A stretch of 64,000 bases of DNA from Streptomyces sp. NBC_01288 (GCF_035982055.1 NZ_CP108427.1:1240001-1304000); one strand, 5' to 3'; counted from the stretch's first letter, positions 35,806 through 45,371 are shown. Translations and numbers: made by a program. The notes: generated from the letters alone by a model not told the origin.

Positions 35806-36342
35806 ATGTCTGACATGACCGATACCACGCCCGGTTGGCTGTCCGCCGACGACCTCGAACAGGCACGCGCCCGCATGCCGATCCTCTACGTCGAAGCGGT
35901 GCCCGTCCGCGTCGACGACAACGGGGAGGTGACCAGCATCGGACTGCTGCTGCGCATCGGCCCCGACGGCACCGTCAACCGCACCCTCGTCTCCGGCCGC
36001 GTGCTGCACCACGAGCGGGTCCGCGACGCCCTCCTGCGCAACCTGGAAAAGGACCTCGGCCCGGTCGCGCTGCCCCGGATCCCGACCTCGCTTCAGCCGT
36101 TCACCGTCGCCGAGTACTTCCCGACGCACGGCGTCACGCCGTACCACGACCCCCGCCAGCACGCGGTGTCCCTCGCCTACGTCGTGCCGGTCACCGGCGA
36201 CTGCCGGCCCCGGCAGGACGCTCTCGACCTCGTCTGGTTCAGCCCGGAGGAGGCCGCCTCGGAGGCGCTGCGGAGCGAAATGCCGGGCGGGCACGGGGTG
36301 TTGCTCAAGCAGGCGCTGGCGCACGTGGGTTGTGTGTCCTGA
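35806..36342 (+). CDS. NUDIX-family protein (DUF4916 type)
   Basis: The 178-residue protein is of the Streptomyces DUF4916/NUDIX type: MPILYVEAVPVRVDDNGEVTSIGLLLRI at the front and WFSPEEAASEAL at the rear. The classical NUDIX box GX5EX7REUXEEXGU is degenerate here (GRVLHHERVRDALLRNLEKDLG), so the catalytic activity on nucleoside diphosphates is uncertain. It lies 15 bp after the amidohydrolase and may be in the same operon. The gene ends 9 bp before the convergent ABC permease. Confidence 0.78.
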   Translation: MSDMTDTTPGWLSADDLEQARARMPILYVEAVPVRVDDNGEVTSIGLLLRIGPDGTVNRTLVSGRVLHHERVRDALLRNLEKDLGPVALPRIPTSLQPFTVAEYFPTHGVTPYHDPRQHAVSLAYVVPVTGDCRPRQDALDLVWFSPEEAASEALRSEMPGGHGVLLKQALAHVGCVS

Positions 36343-36351
36343 CCGGGGCGC

Positions 36352-37191
36352 TCAGCCCGTGACACCTCCTTCCGTGAGGCCCGCGAGGACGCGGCGCTGA
36401 AGGACGAGGTAGACGAGGACGAGCGGCAGGCTGGTCAGCACCACATGGGCGAACACCAGGTTCCAGCTGACACCGTGCGTGGACGAGGAGGCGAAGGAGT
36501 ACAACGTCAGCGGCAGCGTGGCCGCTTGGGAGCTACGCAGCAGGAACAGGGCGAAGTAGAAGTCGTTCCAGACCGAGATGATCAGCATGACCGCGCCGGT
36601 GAAGAGCACCGGGGTGAGCACGGGCAGCACGATCCGCCAGTAGATCTGCCACCTGTTCGCCCCGTCCAACTGCGCGGCCTCCTCGAAGTCGTGCGGAAGG
36701 GTGCGGACGAACCCGGTGGCGAGGAAGATCACCACACCGAGCCGGGTGCCGGCGATCACCAGCATGTAGCCGAGACGCGATCCGTTGAGGCCGAGCTGGG
36801 TGAGGACGTAGATGGTCGGGATGATCGCCGGGGGCAGCACGATCGACACCGCGGACGTGTAGTACGCGAACCGCAGCGCCCGTGAGTCGGAACGGGCGTA
36901 CGCCCACGCCGCCATGGAGCCGAGCAGCAGCACGGCGAGGATCGTCGGGACGGCCAGCAGCGCACTGTTGCGCAGGCCGGTGAGGTACGAGCCCTTGTCG
37001 ATCACCGTGTGGTAATTCGCCCCGGCGCTCCAGTGCTTGGGCCAGCTCATCGACAGGACGCTCGCATCGCCCTCCGTCTTGAGGGAGTTGACGATCAGCA
37101 GCCAGAACGGGACGAGGATCCAGGGGATCGCGAAGAGAGTCAGGCACCCGTACCGGGCAACTCCCCTGGCCTTCAAGGCGATCGCGCTCAC
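36352..37191 (-). CDS. Carbohydrate ABC transporter permease (MalG-like)
   Basis: The 279-residue inner-membrane permease has six hydrophobic segments and the EAA loop EEAAQLDGANRWQIYWRIVLPVLTPV, which contacts the ATPase. GTG 37191 overlaps the end of the upstream permease gene (GTGA), so the two are translationally coupled. It is the last gene of the binding protein-permease-permease operon. No ATPase gene is present; these importers in Streptomyces generally use the shared ATPase MsiK encoded elsewhere. The sugar is unknown. Confidence 0.88.
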   Translation of the reverse strand: MSAIALKARGVARYGCLTLFAIPWILVPFWLLIVNSLKTEGDASVLSMSWPKHWSAGANYHTVIDKGSYLTGLRNSALLAVPTILAVLLLGSMAAWAYARSDSRALRFAYYTSAVSIVLPPAIIPTIYVLTQLGLNGSRLGYMLVIAGTRLGVVIFLATGFVRTLPHDFEEAAQLDGANRWQIYWRIVLPVLTPVLFTGAVMLIISVWNDFYFALFLLRSSQAATLPLTLYSFASSSTHGVSWNLVFAHVVLTSLPLVLVYLVLQRRVLAGLTEGGVTG

Positions 37192-38141
37192 ATCGGCACC
37201 TCCCGCCGGCGCAGCCGGCTCATCAGCGGGACCGCCGTGACGATCACCATCAGCGTGACGACGAAGCCCAGCGCGCTCGCCGTACCGAAGAAGCTCTGCC
37301 CGTACTGGGTGTAGACGGCGACGTTGAGCAGGGTCGTCGCGTCGCCCGGGCCGCCCGCGGTCGTCGAGAACACCACGTCGAGCGCGCTGAACGCGCCGAC
37401 GAGGGAGACGACCACGTTGAAGGTCACCGCCGGTGCCAGCAACGGGAGTTTGACCGACCAGAAGCGGCGGACCACCCCGGCGCCGTCGAGGGTCGCGGCC
37501 TGGAGTAGCTGTTCCGGGATGCGGTTGAGGCCCGCGATGTAGACCAGGGTGATCAGGCCGCTCAGCTTCCACGCGTCGATCGACGCGACCGCGAGGAGTG
37601 CCGTGGTGTCGTGGCCGAGCCAGGCGTAGTGGAACTCGCCGGGCAGGACGGCCGACAGGAAGGCGTTGAGCGGGCCGTGCGCGTTCAGGACGGCCGCCCA
37701 GATGTACCCGGCGGCGAGCGGCGAGATCAGCACCGGAATGAAGAACAGTGAGCGGAAAAGGGAGTTGACGCGATTGGTGCGTTGCAGGGCGGTGGCCAGG
37801 ACGAGGCCGACCGTGTTCTGTACGGCCATGGCGGTGATCGCGTAGATCGCGGTGACCGTGATCGCGTGCTTGAGGATGCCGAGTTGGTTCAGGAGCTTGA
37901 AGTTGGTGAGACCGGTCCAAGTGATCTTGTCGCTGTAGCCGGTCCACTGCACGAACGCGAAGACGGCGTTGGCGAGGAACGGCAGCACGAAGAAGACGAG
38001 GACCAGGGCGATGGAGGGCAGCGCGAAGGCGTACGGGTGCAGCTTGCGGCGCGGACGGTTCGCCGCCGACTGCCGTTCCTCCGGGGCGGGGTGGCCGACG
38101 GGGGCGGTACTGGGGCGCGCGTGGTGCAGTGAGGACGTCAT
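37188..38141 (-). CDS. Carbohydrate ABC transporter permease (MalF-like)
   Basis: The 317-residue permease has a cytoplasmic N-terminal tail of about 35 residues and six hydrophobic segments. The EAA loop is EQLLQAATLDGAGVVRRFWSVKLPLLAP. It pairs with the permease encoded next to it. It starts 21 bp after the binding-protein gene's stop. The substrate would follow from the binding protein. Confidence 0.88.
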   Translation of the reverse strand: MTSSLHHARPSTAPVGHPAPEERQSAANRPRRKLHPYAFALPSIALVLVFFVLPFLANAVFAFVQWTGYSDKITWTGLTNFKLLNQLGILKHAITVTAIYAITAMAVQNTVGLVLATALQRTNRVNSLFRSLFFIPVLISPLAAGYIWAAVLNAHGPLNAFLSAVLPGEFHYAWLGHDTTALLAVASIDAWKLSGLITLVYIAGLNRIPEQLLQAATLDGAGVVRRFWSVKLPLLAPAVTFNVVVSLVGAFSALDVVFSTTAGGPGDATTLLNVAVYTQYGQSFFGTASALGFVVTLMVIVTAVPLMSRLRRREVPM

Positions 38142-38162
38142 GCGTCGGTCACCGGTCCCGCG

Positions 38163-39488
38163 TCACTGCTTGGCCGCGGCGGCGGCCTGGGTGTAGTAGG
38201 TCTGCATCTTGTCGGCCACCTGCTGCGGTGTCTCCTGTCCGGCGAGGAGTTTCTGGGCCTCGGCGCCGAAGCTGCTGAAGCCCGGCAGGGGTGAGTTGAC
38301 GGAGAGCGTGGCGCCTTTGTCGTAGGCCGTCTTCACGTCCTGGAGGAGGCCCTGGAGTTGGGGTGTCGCCGTGCCGGAGAGCGTCGGGATGATCTTCGCC
38401 TCCTTGATGTAGTCGGCGTAGCCGGCGCCGGTGATGTAGTCGATGAAGTCGACGGCGGCGCGTTCCTTCTTGGAGTCGCCGGTGCTCGGGACGTAGTAGG
38501 TGCCGAGCGGACTGGGTGCGTAGTTGGTGACCGCCTTGGTGGCGGAGAGGCCGACGAAGCCGACGGCCGCGTCGACCTTGGCGGTGTCGTTGTTCGCGTC
38601 GGAGTTCAACAGGCCGATGGAGTCGGAGTTGTTGGCGACCATCGCGGCCTTGCCGCTGAGGACGGCCTTGAAGGAGTCCTCCCATTTGGCCGTGTTGGCA
38701 TCGGAGTTGAAGCAGCCCGCCTTGCGGAGCGAGTCGTAGGCCTTGAGTCCGGCGACGAACGGGCCGTTCGGGTCGTTGAGTTGGGCCTTGCCGTCGAGGA
38801 TCGACCTGTCGTAGGCCTGGTCGGTGTTGGACTCGGCGAGGTAGTCGAAGGCGCTGAGGATCTGCGGGGGCCACTGGGAGCCACCGGCCTCGAAGATCGG
38901 TGTGACGCCCGGCGTCCTCGCCTTGAGGGTCTTGCAGTCGGCGGCCAACTCGGCGTAGGTCTGCGGGGGTTGCAGGCCCGCCTTGGTGAAGACCTGCTTG
39001 TTGTAGAAGATGCCGTCGACGGACAGGGAGCCGACGGTGGCCGCGTAGACCTTGCCGCCGACGTTGCCGGAGACGTCCGCGAGCGTGCCCTCCTTCTTGA
39101 CGAAGGGCAGCGCGCTGAGGTCGATCATGTTCTTGGCGGCGTTGAGGGAGAGCACGTCGACCTGGTTGCCGTGCCATTCCAGGATGTCCGGGCGGGCTCC
39201 GGTGGCCCACTTGGTCTGTACGGTGCTCGGGAAGCTGTCGGCGGGGATGTCGACCAGGTCGATCGTGTTGCCGGACTTCTTCTCGTAGGCCTTGTACAGG
39301 TCCAACAGGGCTGTCGGGTCGGCGGTGTTGTGCCAGAGCGTCAGAGTCACTCCGGTCGGGGCCTTGCCCGAGGTGTCGGCCACCTTGCCGGACTGCGCCG
39401 AGTCGTCGCCGTTCGCACAGGCCGAGGCCGTGAGACCGATGACGAGGGCTCCTGCGAGCAGGCCGTGACGCCGTCTGTAACCGTTCAT
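38163..39488 (-). CDS. Extracellular sugar-binding lipoprotein
   Basis: The 441-residue family-1 solute-binding protein has a lipoprotein signal (GLLAGALVIGLTASACANGDD, Cys near 25). It then has TLTLWHNTADPTALLDLYKAYEKKSGNTIDLVDIP, the N-lobe pattern of SBP_bac_1 proteins, and GGSQWPPQILSAF in the ligand cleft. It delivers a carbohydrate to the two permeases. ATG 39488 has GGAG nine bases upstream; the longer frame from 39560 was rejected. A motif shared with the tannase promoter lies 83-96 bp upstream. Confidence 0.88.
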   Translation of the reverse strand: MNGYRRRHGLLAGALVIGLTASACANGDDSAQSGKVADTSGKAPTGVTLTLWHNTADPTALLDLYKAYEKKSGNTIDLVDIPADSFPSTVQTKWATGARPDILEWHGNQVDVLSLNAAKNMIDLSALPFVKKEGTLADVSGNVGGKVYAATVGSLSVDGIFYNKQVFTKAGLQPPQTYAELAADCKTLKARTPGVTPIFEAGGSQWPPQILSAFDYLAESNTDQAYDRSILDGKAQLNDPNGPFVAGLKAYDSLRKAGCFNSDANTAKWEDSFKAVLSGKAAMVANNSDSIGLLNSDANNDTAKVDAAVGFVGLSATKAVTNYAPSPLGTYYVPSTGDSKKERAAVDFIDYITGAGYADYIKEAKIIPTLSGTATPQLQGLLQDVKTAYDKGATLSVNSPLPGFSSFGAEAQKLLAGQETPQQVADKMQTYYTQAAAAAKQ

Positions 39489-39570
39489 GCCGTGCACTCC
39501 CCTTATCTGCGGCTCCGAGAGGGGGGTCACACTGGCACGGGCCGGCTCGGTCCCGTCCATCTCCGGATCG

Positions 39571-39584
39571 AACGCTTAGCTTTC
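39571..39584. promoter_or_regulatory. AACGCTTAGCTTTC motif upstream of sugar ABC operon
   Basis: The motif lies 83-96 bp before the start of the binding-protein gene. AACGTTAGCTTTC, one base shorter, occurs 161-173 bp before the tannase gene (45372-45384). Sugar operons of this type are often under LacI-type repressors. Whether this is a real operator is unproven. Confidence 0.4.
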
Positions 39585-39636
39585 AAGACGTGCACGCACG
39601 ACTGGAGTTGCGGAGGGACGGGACCGACGCGGTGAG

Positions 39637-39969
39637 TCAGGCGGGATCGCCGGCGCTGCGCTGACTGGTGCCGGGCTCGCCGTTGTCTCGCCGCCATTCG
39701 ACGACCAATTCGTCCTTGGTGCCGAAGCGGACCAGATGGCGGCCCACCACGTCTTCGAGCCGGTCGAGGAACTCGGGCTCCGCCTCCACCGCGAGCAGCA
39801 GCGCCCCGTCGGTGGCGGTCAGCGATCCGGTGCCGTCCTGGAAGACGAGACGGCCCACGCCGGTCTCCTCGTCCCAGCTGGTCTCGCTGCGACGGCCCAG
39901 GTGGGAGGCGAGTTGCTTGGCGTAGCGCTGCGGTCGGTCGGTGGCGACGCGGGCTTCGGAACGGGACAT
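39637..39969 (-). CDS. DUF2218 family protein
   Basis: The 110-residue protein matches DUF2218: ARVATDRPQRYAKQLASHLGRR at the start and WRRDNGEPGTSQR at the end. Family members are small alpha/beta proteins often near siderophore or iron-uptake genes. No such genes are nearby here. ATG 39969 has AAGGAG at six bases; a longer frame from 40110 is Pro/Ser-rich and not supported. The gene is 148 bp upstream of the sugar-binding protein gene on the same strand. Confidence 0.78.
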   Translation of the reverse strand: MSRSEARVATDRPQRYAKQLASHLGRRSETSWDEETGVGRLVFQDGTGSLTATDGALLLAVEAEPEFLDRLEDVVGRHLVRFGTKDELVVEWRRDNGEPGTSQRSAGDPA

Positions 39970-40235
39970 GGACGACTCCTTGGTGACGGGGGTGCGGGAC
40001 GGTGACGTGGATGTGGAACCAGTCGATGGTGCCGGAGAGTCGGGCCGACCGGGCGGATGGGCCACCCGTCGTGTGACGCAAGGTATGGATGCCTTCTGCG
40101 GCGTCTTCACTTCCTAGACGCGGGCACTCCGTCTCCGTCATGTTTCCCAGGGGCCGGTATCGGCCTGTGCCCAGTGCCTGCCCCGTCTCCGTCAACTCTC
40201 CGTCCGCTCTCTGTCCGCGAACACCAGGAGGACGT

Positions 40236-40817
40236 ATGCGTCTTGGACCGCTCCAGGAGTTGAACGCGGACCAGGCAGGGTTCCGCGACCGGCTCGTCGC
40301 TCAACGCGGCGGAATCCACGGGCCGTTCGAGGTCCTGCTGCGCAGCCCACGCCTCGGCGACCGGACGGAGGCGCTGAGCACGTACTGCATGCGCGACTCG
40401 GCGCTCCCACCGAGACTGCGCGAACTGACCCTCCTCATCGCGGCCCGTCACTTCGACGCGCAGCACTCGTGGAACGCCCATCGCGACAAGGCAGTTGCGG
40501 CCGGTCTGGACCCCGCCGCGCTGGACCGGATGGCCCGCGGTGAGGACCCGCGCTTCGACCGCGCCGACGAGAAGATCCTGCATCGCTTCGCAGTCCAGGC
40601 GTTGACGGTCCACTTCGTCGACGACGGCACGTACACCGCCGCACTCGCGGAGTTCGGCGAGGCCGCACTGGTCGACCTGGTGGTCGCGCTCGGCACCTTC
40701 GCCACCCTCGCCCTGGTCCTCAACACCTTCGAGGTGGACCTGCAACCCGACCGGGAACCGCCGTTCCCCGATGTACGCGGCTTCCAGCACAACGGGCCCA
40801 CCCAGGAGGACAGTTGA
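40236..40817 (+). CDS. Carboxymuconolactone decarboxylase family protein
   Basis: The 193-residue protein is of the CMD/AhpD-like fold: LPPRLRELTLLIAARHFDAQHSWNAHRDKAVAAGLD is the family core with the conserved Glu, Arg and His. The CxxC of AhpD is absent, so it is not a peroxidase of that type. Members act on lactones or unknown cyclic acids. AGGAGG precedes ATG 40236. It overlaps the start of the ceramidase-like gene by four bases, so they form a unit. Confidence 0.83.
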   Translation: MRLGPLQELNADQAGFRDRLVAQRGGIHGPFEVLLRSPRLGDRTEALSTYCMRDSALPPRLRELTLLIAARHFDAQHSWNAHRDKAVAAGLDPAALDRMARGEDPRFDRADEKILHRFAVQALTVHFVDDGTYTAALAEFGEAALVDLVVALGTFATLALVLNTFEVDLQPDREPPFPDVRGFQHNGPTQEDS

Positions 40818-42100
40818 CCTCGCCGTACGAAGAGCCCCTCGACTCCGACGCACCACAGCTGGAGCCGGGACGGCTGCGGGCCGGTGTCGTCAAGGCCGAC
40901 ATCACCCCGGCAGACCTGACCGGCCTCCACCCGCTCCCCGGCACGTTCTCGGGGGTCCACGACCCACTGTTCCTTCGCGCCCTGTACCTCACCGACGGCG
41001 AGACCGAAGTCGCCCTGGTCTCCCTGGACTTGATCGAGGCCGGCGACATCACACCGGTGCGCGAGCGCGTCGAACGCGAACTCGGCATCCCCACCGACCA
41101 CATCGTCATCACCGCGACCCACACCCACAACGCCCCCCGGATCGCGGACGTCTCACCCGGCGCGCTGGCCCACGCGGGCGGCCCGGAGTCCTTCGCGTAC
41201 ACGGAGGTCGTCTACGACCGGATCGTCTCCGCCCTCCGCGAGGCCAGGGCGTCCGCACGCCCGGCCCGATTCGGCATCGGCGCCGGAACCGCCGACGTCA
41301 ACATCAACCGCGAGGAGTACGTCGACGGCCGGTGGACGCTGGGCCAGAACCCGACGGGACCGTCCGACAAGACGGTCTGGGTCCTCAAGTTCGAGTCCCT
41401 GGACGGCGATCCGATCGCCCTCCTCGTCAACTACGCCGTCCACTCGACGGTCGTGCTCGGCACCGGGGAGGTCAGCGGAGACCTCGCCGGGGCCGCCTGC
41501 CGTTACCTGGAGGGGAGTTACGACGGTGACGTGGTCGCCCTGTGGACCGTCGGCGCGCTCGGCGACCAGGATCCGCGCATCAACATCGGGGTGCCGTTCG
41601 GCGTGACGCCCACCGAGCGGCAGAAGAGCCGCGCCTACGCGGCGATGGAGGCGCAGGGCCTGATCGTCGGCGCCGAGGCGTTGCGGGTCGCGGACGGGAT
41701 CGGCGAGTTGACGCATGCGGTGCGCATCGGTGCGGGGCAGCGCACGGTGGCGTGTCCGGTGAAGGCCGGCCAGGACGTCATGGAGACCATGCGGCAGGAA
41801 CTCGTCGACTCCGTGCCGCTGCGCCTGGCCCTCGTCAAGCTCAACGAGGTCGCGCTGGCCGGTGTGTCCGGCGAGGTCGTCACCGACATCTACCGGCGCC
41901 TGCGGCACGAATCACCGCTCGCCCGCACCCTGTTGATCTCCATCGCCAACGACCGCATCGGCTACCTCCCTGACGACGCCCGCTTCGACCGCCCTGTCCA
42001 CTCGGTCAACGGCTGCCCGATCGCCAGAGGTTACGCCGAGGACGCCGTCATCAACGGGGTGGTGGGACTGATCTCCGAGCAGCTACAGGCGGCACGGTGA
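40814..42100 (+). CDS. Neutral ceramidase-like hydrolase, copy 1
   Basis: The 428-residue protein belongs to the neutral/alkaline ceramidase N-terminal domain family. Signatures are RAGVVKADITPADL, ITATHTHNAP (zinc-binding His-x-His), LVNYAVHSTVVLG and VGALGDQDPRIN. The family hydrolyses N-acyl bonds, in bacteria of ceramides or related amides. The C-terminal Ig-like domain of true ceramidases is missing. The start is TTG 40814, which overlaps the stop of the preceding gene and has AGGAGG just upstream. No signal peptide is seen, so it would act in the cytoplasm, unlike known secreted ceramidases. Confidence 0.8.
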   Translation: MTSPYEEPLDSDAPQLEPGRLRAGVVKADITPADLTGLHPLPGTFSGVHDPLFLRALYLTDGETEVALVSLDLIEAGDITPVRERVERELGIPTDHIVITATHTHNAPRIADVSPGALAHAGGPESFAYTEVVYDRIVSALREARASARPARFGIGAGTADVNINREEYVDGRWTLGQNPTGPSDKTVWVLKFESLDGDPIALLVNYAVHSTVVLGTGEVSGDLAGAACRYLEGSYDGDVVALWTVGALGDQDPRINIGVPFGVTPTERQKSRAYAAMEAQGLIVGAEALRVADGIGELTHAVRIGAGQRTVACPVKAGQDVMETMRQELVDSVPLRLALVKLNEVALAGVSGEVVTDIYRRLRHESPLARTLLISIANDRIGYLPDDARFDRPVHSVNGCPIARGYAEDAVINGVVGLISEQLQAAR

Positions 42101-43368
42101 ACACGCGGCTGCGCGCGGGCGCGGGCCGGGCGGCCGTGGACCTGCCGGCCTCACTGCTCCCCGTCGACGGTTTCACCGCGGTCCACGATCCCCTCCATGT
42201 ACGGGTACTTGTGCTGGACGACACCACAACTCGCCTCTGCGTCACGGTCATTGAGCAGACATCGATCTTCGACGACCAGCTCGCCCGCACGAAGGAGATT
42301 CTCCGCGAGGTCTGCGCCGTGGACCCGGCACACGCGCTGATCGTGGCGAGCCACACCTTCTCCGCCCCGCACATCCACCCGCCCGGGCACGCACCGGAGG
42401 GCGAAGAGGAACGGAACGCGCGGCTGAGCAGTGCCGTGGATGACGCGCTGACCCGGGCTGCGGCGGACGCGGTACGTACCCTGCGCCCCGCCCGCACGGG
42501 CTTCGGCCTCGGCACTTCTCGCGTCAACGTCCAGCGGGATGTGCGTACTTCGCACGGATGGTGGCTCGGCGCCGACGACAGCGGCCGGACGGACAACACC
42601 GTGGGCGTCCTACGGATCGACGGCACGGACGACGTGTCCGACCCCCCGATCGCGGTCCTGATGAACTACGCCGTCCAGTCCTCGGTACTGAACGGCTCAC
42701 TCACCCGCTCCGGCGACCGCGAGATCTCCGCCGATCTGGCGGGCGCGACCGCGACCCGCGTCGAACGGCACTACGGCGACGACACGGTGGCCCTGTTCCT
42801 GGTCGGCGCGGCCGGCGACCAGGCTCCCTACCTCACCGCCGTCCGCACCACGGTCGACGAGCACGGCCGACTCCACCGGTCCGACGCCCACGAGGCCGGA
42901 CACACACTCGTGGACCTGCTCGGCGAACGACTCGCCACCGAGGCCGTACGTGTCACCGACCGCACCCGCACCACCGAACCGACCACGCCGCTACGAGTGG
43001 TGCACGACAACGTCAAGGTCCCGGCCCAACTCCCCCCGGCAGGCGGCCTGCACGCACTCCGCCCCACAACCGGCTACGACTTCACGCCCGACGGATTCTC
43101 CGAGGCCCCGGTCGTCGTGGCCCGCATCGGCGACACCGTACTAGCGGGCCTCCAGGCCGAGTTGAACGCAGTCACCGGTCTCGACCTCAAAACCGAGTCC
43201 CCGTTCCCCGCCACCTGTGTGGTCACCATGGTGAACGGCGCCGCCAAGTACATGGCGGACGCCGGGAGTTACGACCGGATCACCTATGAGGCGATGAACT
43301 CCCGGTACGCGAAGGGGGCGGCCGAGACCGTCACGGCGCGTCTCGCCGAGCTGCTGCGGGAACTCTGA
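42097..43368 (+). CDS. Neutral ceramidase-like hydrolase, copy 2
   Basis: The 423-residue paralog of the previous gene overlaps it by GTGA. It keeps RAGAGRAAVDLPASLL, LIVASHTFSAPHIHPPGH, LMNYAVQSSVLNGS and VGAAGDQAP. The second metal His is spaced differently (HTFSAPHIHPPGH), and the first copy's HTH is replaced by HTF. So the two copies may bind metal differently. They could form a heterodimer or act on different N-acyl substrates. A shared terminator ends the unit. Confidence 0.78.
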   Translation: MNTRLRAGAGRAAVDLPASLLPVDGFTAVHDPLHVRVLVLDDTTTRLCVTVIEQTSIFDDQLARTKEILREVCAVDPAHALIVASHTFSAPHIHPPGHAPEGEEERNARLSSAVDDALTRAAADAVRTLRPARTGFGLGTSRVNVQRDVRTSHGWWLGADDSGRTDNTVGVLRIDGTDDVSDPPIAVLMNYAVQSSVLNGSLTRSGDREISADLAGATATRVERHYGDDTVALFLVGAAGDQAPYLTAVRTTVDEHGRLHRSDAHEAGHTLVDLLGERLATEAVRVTDRTRTTEPTTPLRVVHDNVKVPAQLPPAGGLHALRPTTGYDFTPDGFSEAPVVVARIGDTVLAGLQAELNAVTGLDLKTESPFPATCVVTMVNGAAKYMADAGSYDRITYEAMNSRYAKGAAETVTARLAELLREL

Positions 43369-43378
43369 TTCCCGGCGA

Positions 43379-43409
43379 CGCGGCCCCCGGCTCGAAACCG
43401 GGGGCCGCG
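43379..43409. terminator. Bidirectional hairpin terminator
   Basis: A perfect 12-bp stem (43379-43390 with 43398-43409) with a 7-base loop lies between the convergent ceramidase-like and tannase genes. Confidence 0.85.
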
Positions 43410-43435
43410 CCATCTCAATCAACCCTCGCTGTACG

Positions 43436-45211
43436 TCAGTTCTTGCCCTGGGTGACGACCCACTTGCCGCCCACCCAGTTCCCGACCGTCTCGTAGCCGG
43501 AGCGGAAGGAGCCGAGCCAGTCGAGCTTCAGGGTGGCCTCGGCGGTGGACTTGACCGGGGTGTAGCTGCTCGCGTCGGTGGCCGGGCCGCCGGTGGTGTT
43601 CTTGGCGTAGTACGGGAAGGGGTAGACCGGGCGGGAGGCGGTGGTGTTGCCGCCGCTGTCGACCGACTTCGTCGTCAGGCTCGCCGGGGCGTCGCCCTTG
43701 GTGACCCAGTCGGTGATCGCGGTCAGCGCGTCGAAGGTGTCCGGGCCCTGGCCGCCGCCGCAGTGGGCGACGCCGGGGAGCAGGAAGAGGCGGGCGAAGG
43801 TCTTGGTGGCCGTCTCGCCGCCCATCGCCTTCTCAACTGCCTTGTAGTAGGCCATCGTTCCCACTGCCGGGATGTGCTGGTCGCCGAGGCCGTGCCAGAG
43901 GATCAGCTTGCCGCCGGCCTTCTTGAACGCCGTGAGGTCGGGGTCGGTGGCGTCGTACATGCCCTCACCCAGCCGCATGACCTTCTTGTAGTAGGCGGCC
44001 GTGAACTTGATGTCCTTGTACGTCAGGGTCGGCTGCGGGCTGTCGAAGATCTGGTAGCGCAGGGTCTCGCGGACGAAGCTGATGTCGCCGCTGGCGCCGG
44101 TGGCGGTGGCCGGGGTGACGATGCCGGCCCAGTTCAGCACGGAGCCGCGCAACTGGTAGCCCGGGTAGAGGAGTTGGCCGTGTTCGTCGGTGGGTCCGGC
44201 GTAGACGCGGCGCAGGGTGGTGACCTGGTCGGCGGTCAGGCAGTACGCGTCGGACGTCGAGGTCTGGCCCGTCGTGCACTGGATGGTGCCGGGGTCCCAG
44301 GTGCAGCTCAGCGGGTCGGCGATGATGCCGTCGGCGGGGGCGCCGCAGCCCTTGAGCACGGCCTTGTGGAGGTCCGCGAGGTCGGCGTTGGTGATCGTCG
44401 CCGGGCCGCCGTTCAGGTACACGGACTGGGCGGTCCAGGCGTGCGAGAAGGTGTTCAGGGCGGTGAAGTTGTTGGCCGGGGCGCCGGCGATGATGCCGTC
44501 GAAGTCGGTCGGGTAGCGCTGGGCCTCGGTGAGGGCCTGGTGGCCGCCCTGGGAGCAGCCGTCGAAGTAGGAGTGGGTGGCCGACTGGCCGTAGTACTGC
44601 TTGATGACGGCCTTGGCCGCCTGGACCAGTTCGTGGTCGGACTTGTAGCCGAAGTCGGCGCGCAGGGCCGGGTCGGTGGAGAAGAGGCCGCCGCCCTGGT
44701 AGTGGCCCTCGTCGCTGGAGGCGACGGCGAACGCGCCGGTGGTCAGCGGGACGCAGCCCGTCGAGGCGGGGGCGCTGGTCACGTTGACGTTGCCGCAGAG
44801 GCCGCCGCAGCCGACCTGGAGGTAGTTGGCCTGCCAGCCGGTCTCGGGGAGTTTGATCTCGAAGTGGAGTTGGGGGGCGATGACGCCCTTGACGTCACAA
44901 GCGGCCCAGTTTCCCAGGGTGTTGGCGCTCGCGGCGAGTTCGGTGGCCGAGGTGATCTCGAAGGGCACGCCGGGGACGGCGGCGGCCAGGTCCAGTTGGG
45001 CTACGGCGGAACACGAGATGGCCGGTGCGATGCCCGAGGTCGTGGTGTTCGCCGAAACGGCGTTCGCCGAGGCCGAGTTGGAGGCCTGGGCGCTTCCGGT
45101 CGTACTGTTGGCCAGCGTCACGCCCGCACCGGTGACCAGCGCGACGGCTGCGGCGAGGGTGGCCATGAAGGTGGCCGGGTTCCACCGACACCATCTGAAC
45201 AGCTTGGGCAT
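43436..45211 (-). CDS. Secreted tannase/feruloyl esterase family protein
   Basis: The 591-residue exoenzyme has a signal peptide (WNPATFMATLAAAVALVTGAGVTLA) and the tannase fold with the CS-D-HC motif: Cys-Ser in DGCSQGGHQA, Asp in WHGLGDQHIP and His-Cys in GVAHCGGGQG. The Cys pair of that motif is disulfide-linked in known members. It should release phenolic acids or gallate from plant polymer esters outside the cell. The gene lies near a sugar importer and shares a promoter-like motif with it. It is convergent with the ceramidase-like genes. Confidence 0.85.
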   Translation of the reverse strand: MPKLFRWCRWNPATFMATLAAAVALVTGAGVTLANSTTGSAQASNSASANAVSANTTTSGIAPAISCSAVAQLDLAAAVPGVPFEITSATELAASANTLGNWAACDVKGVIAPQLHFEIKLPETGWQANYLQVGCGGLCGNVNVTSAPASTGCVPLTTGAFAVASSDEGHYQGGGLFSTDPALRADFGYKSDHELVQAAKAVIKQYYGQSATHSYFDGCSQGGHQALTEAQRYPTDFDGIIAGAPANNFTALNTFSHAWTAQSVYLNGGPATITNADLADLHKAVLKGCGAPADGIIADPLSCTWDPGTIQCTTGQTSTSDAYCLTADQVTTLRRVYAGPTDEHGQLLYPGYQLRGSVLNWAGIVTPATATGASGDISFVRETLRYQIFDSPQPTLTYKDIKFTAAYYKKVMRLGEGMYDATDPDLTAFKKAGGKLILWHGLGDQHIPAVGTMAYYKAVEKAMGGETATKTFARLFLLPGVAHCGGGQGPDTFDALTAITDWVTKGDAPASLTTKSVDSGGNTTASRPVYPFPYYAKNTTGGPATDASSYTPVKSTAEATLKLDWLGSFRSGYETVGNWVGGKWVVTQGKN

Positions 45212-45371
45212 GCTGGGTACTCCGTTCGATCGCCGGACCGGGTCGTGCAGGCACGGCGAGGAACGTAGCTGTCCGTTAATCCGCGGGCAATAGCGTCGAC
45301 TCTATTGTTGACGATTTCGTCGGAGACTCGGCTCGATATCGCTGACCAGGCCCGCGGTCGACACGGGCCGC

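Noticed and set aside
38358..39635. Rightward 425-codon frame over the sugar-binding gene
   Set aside because: Gly/Val/Arg-rich antisense shadow of a clear lipoprotein gene.
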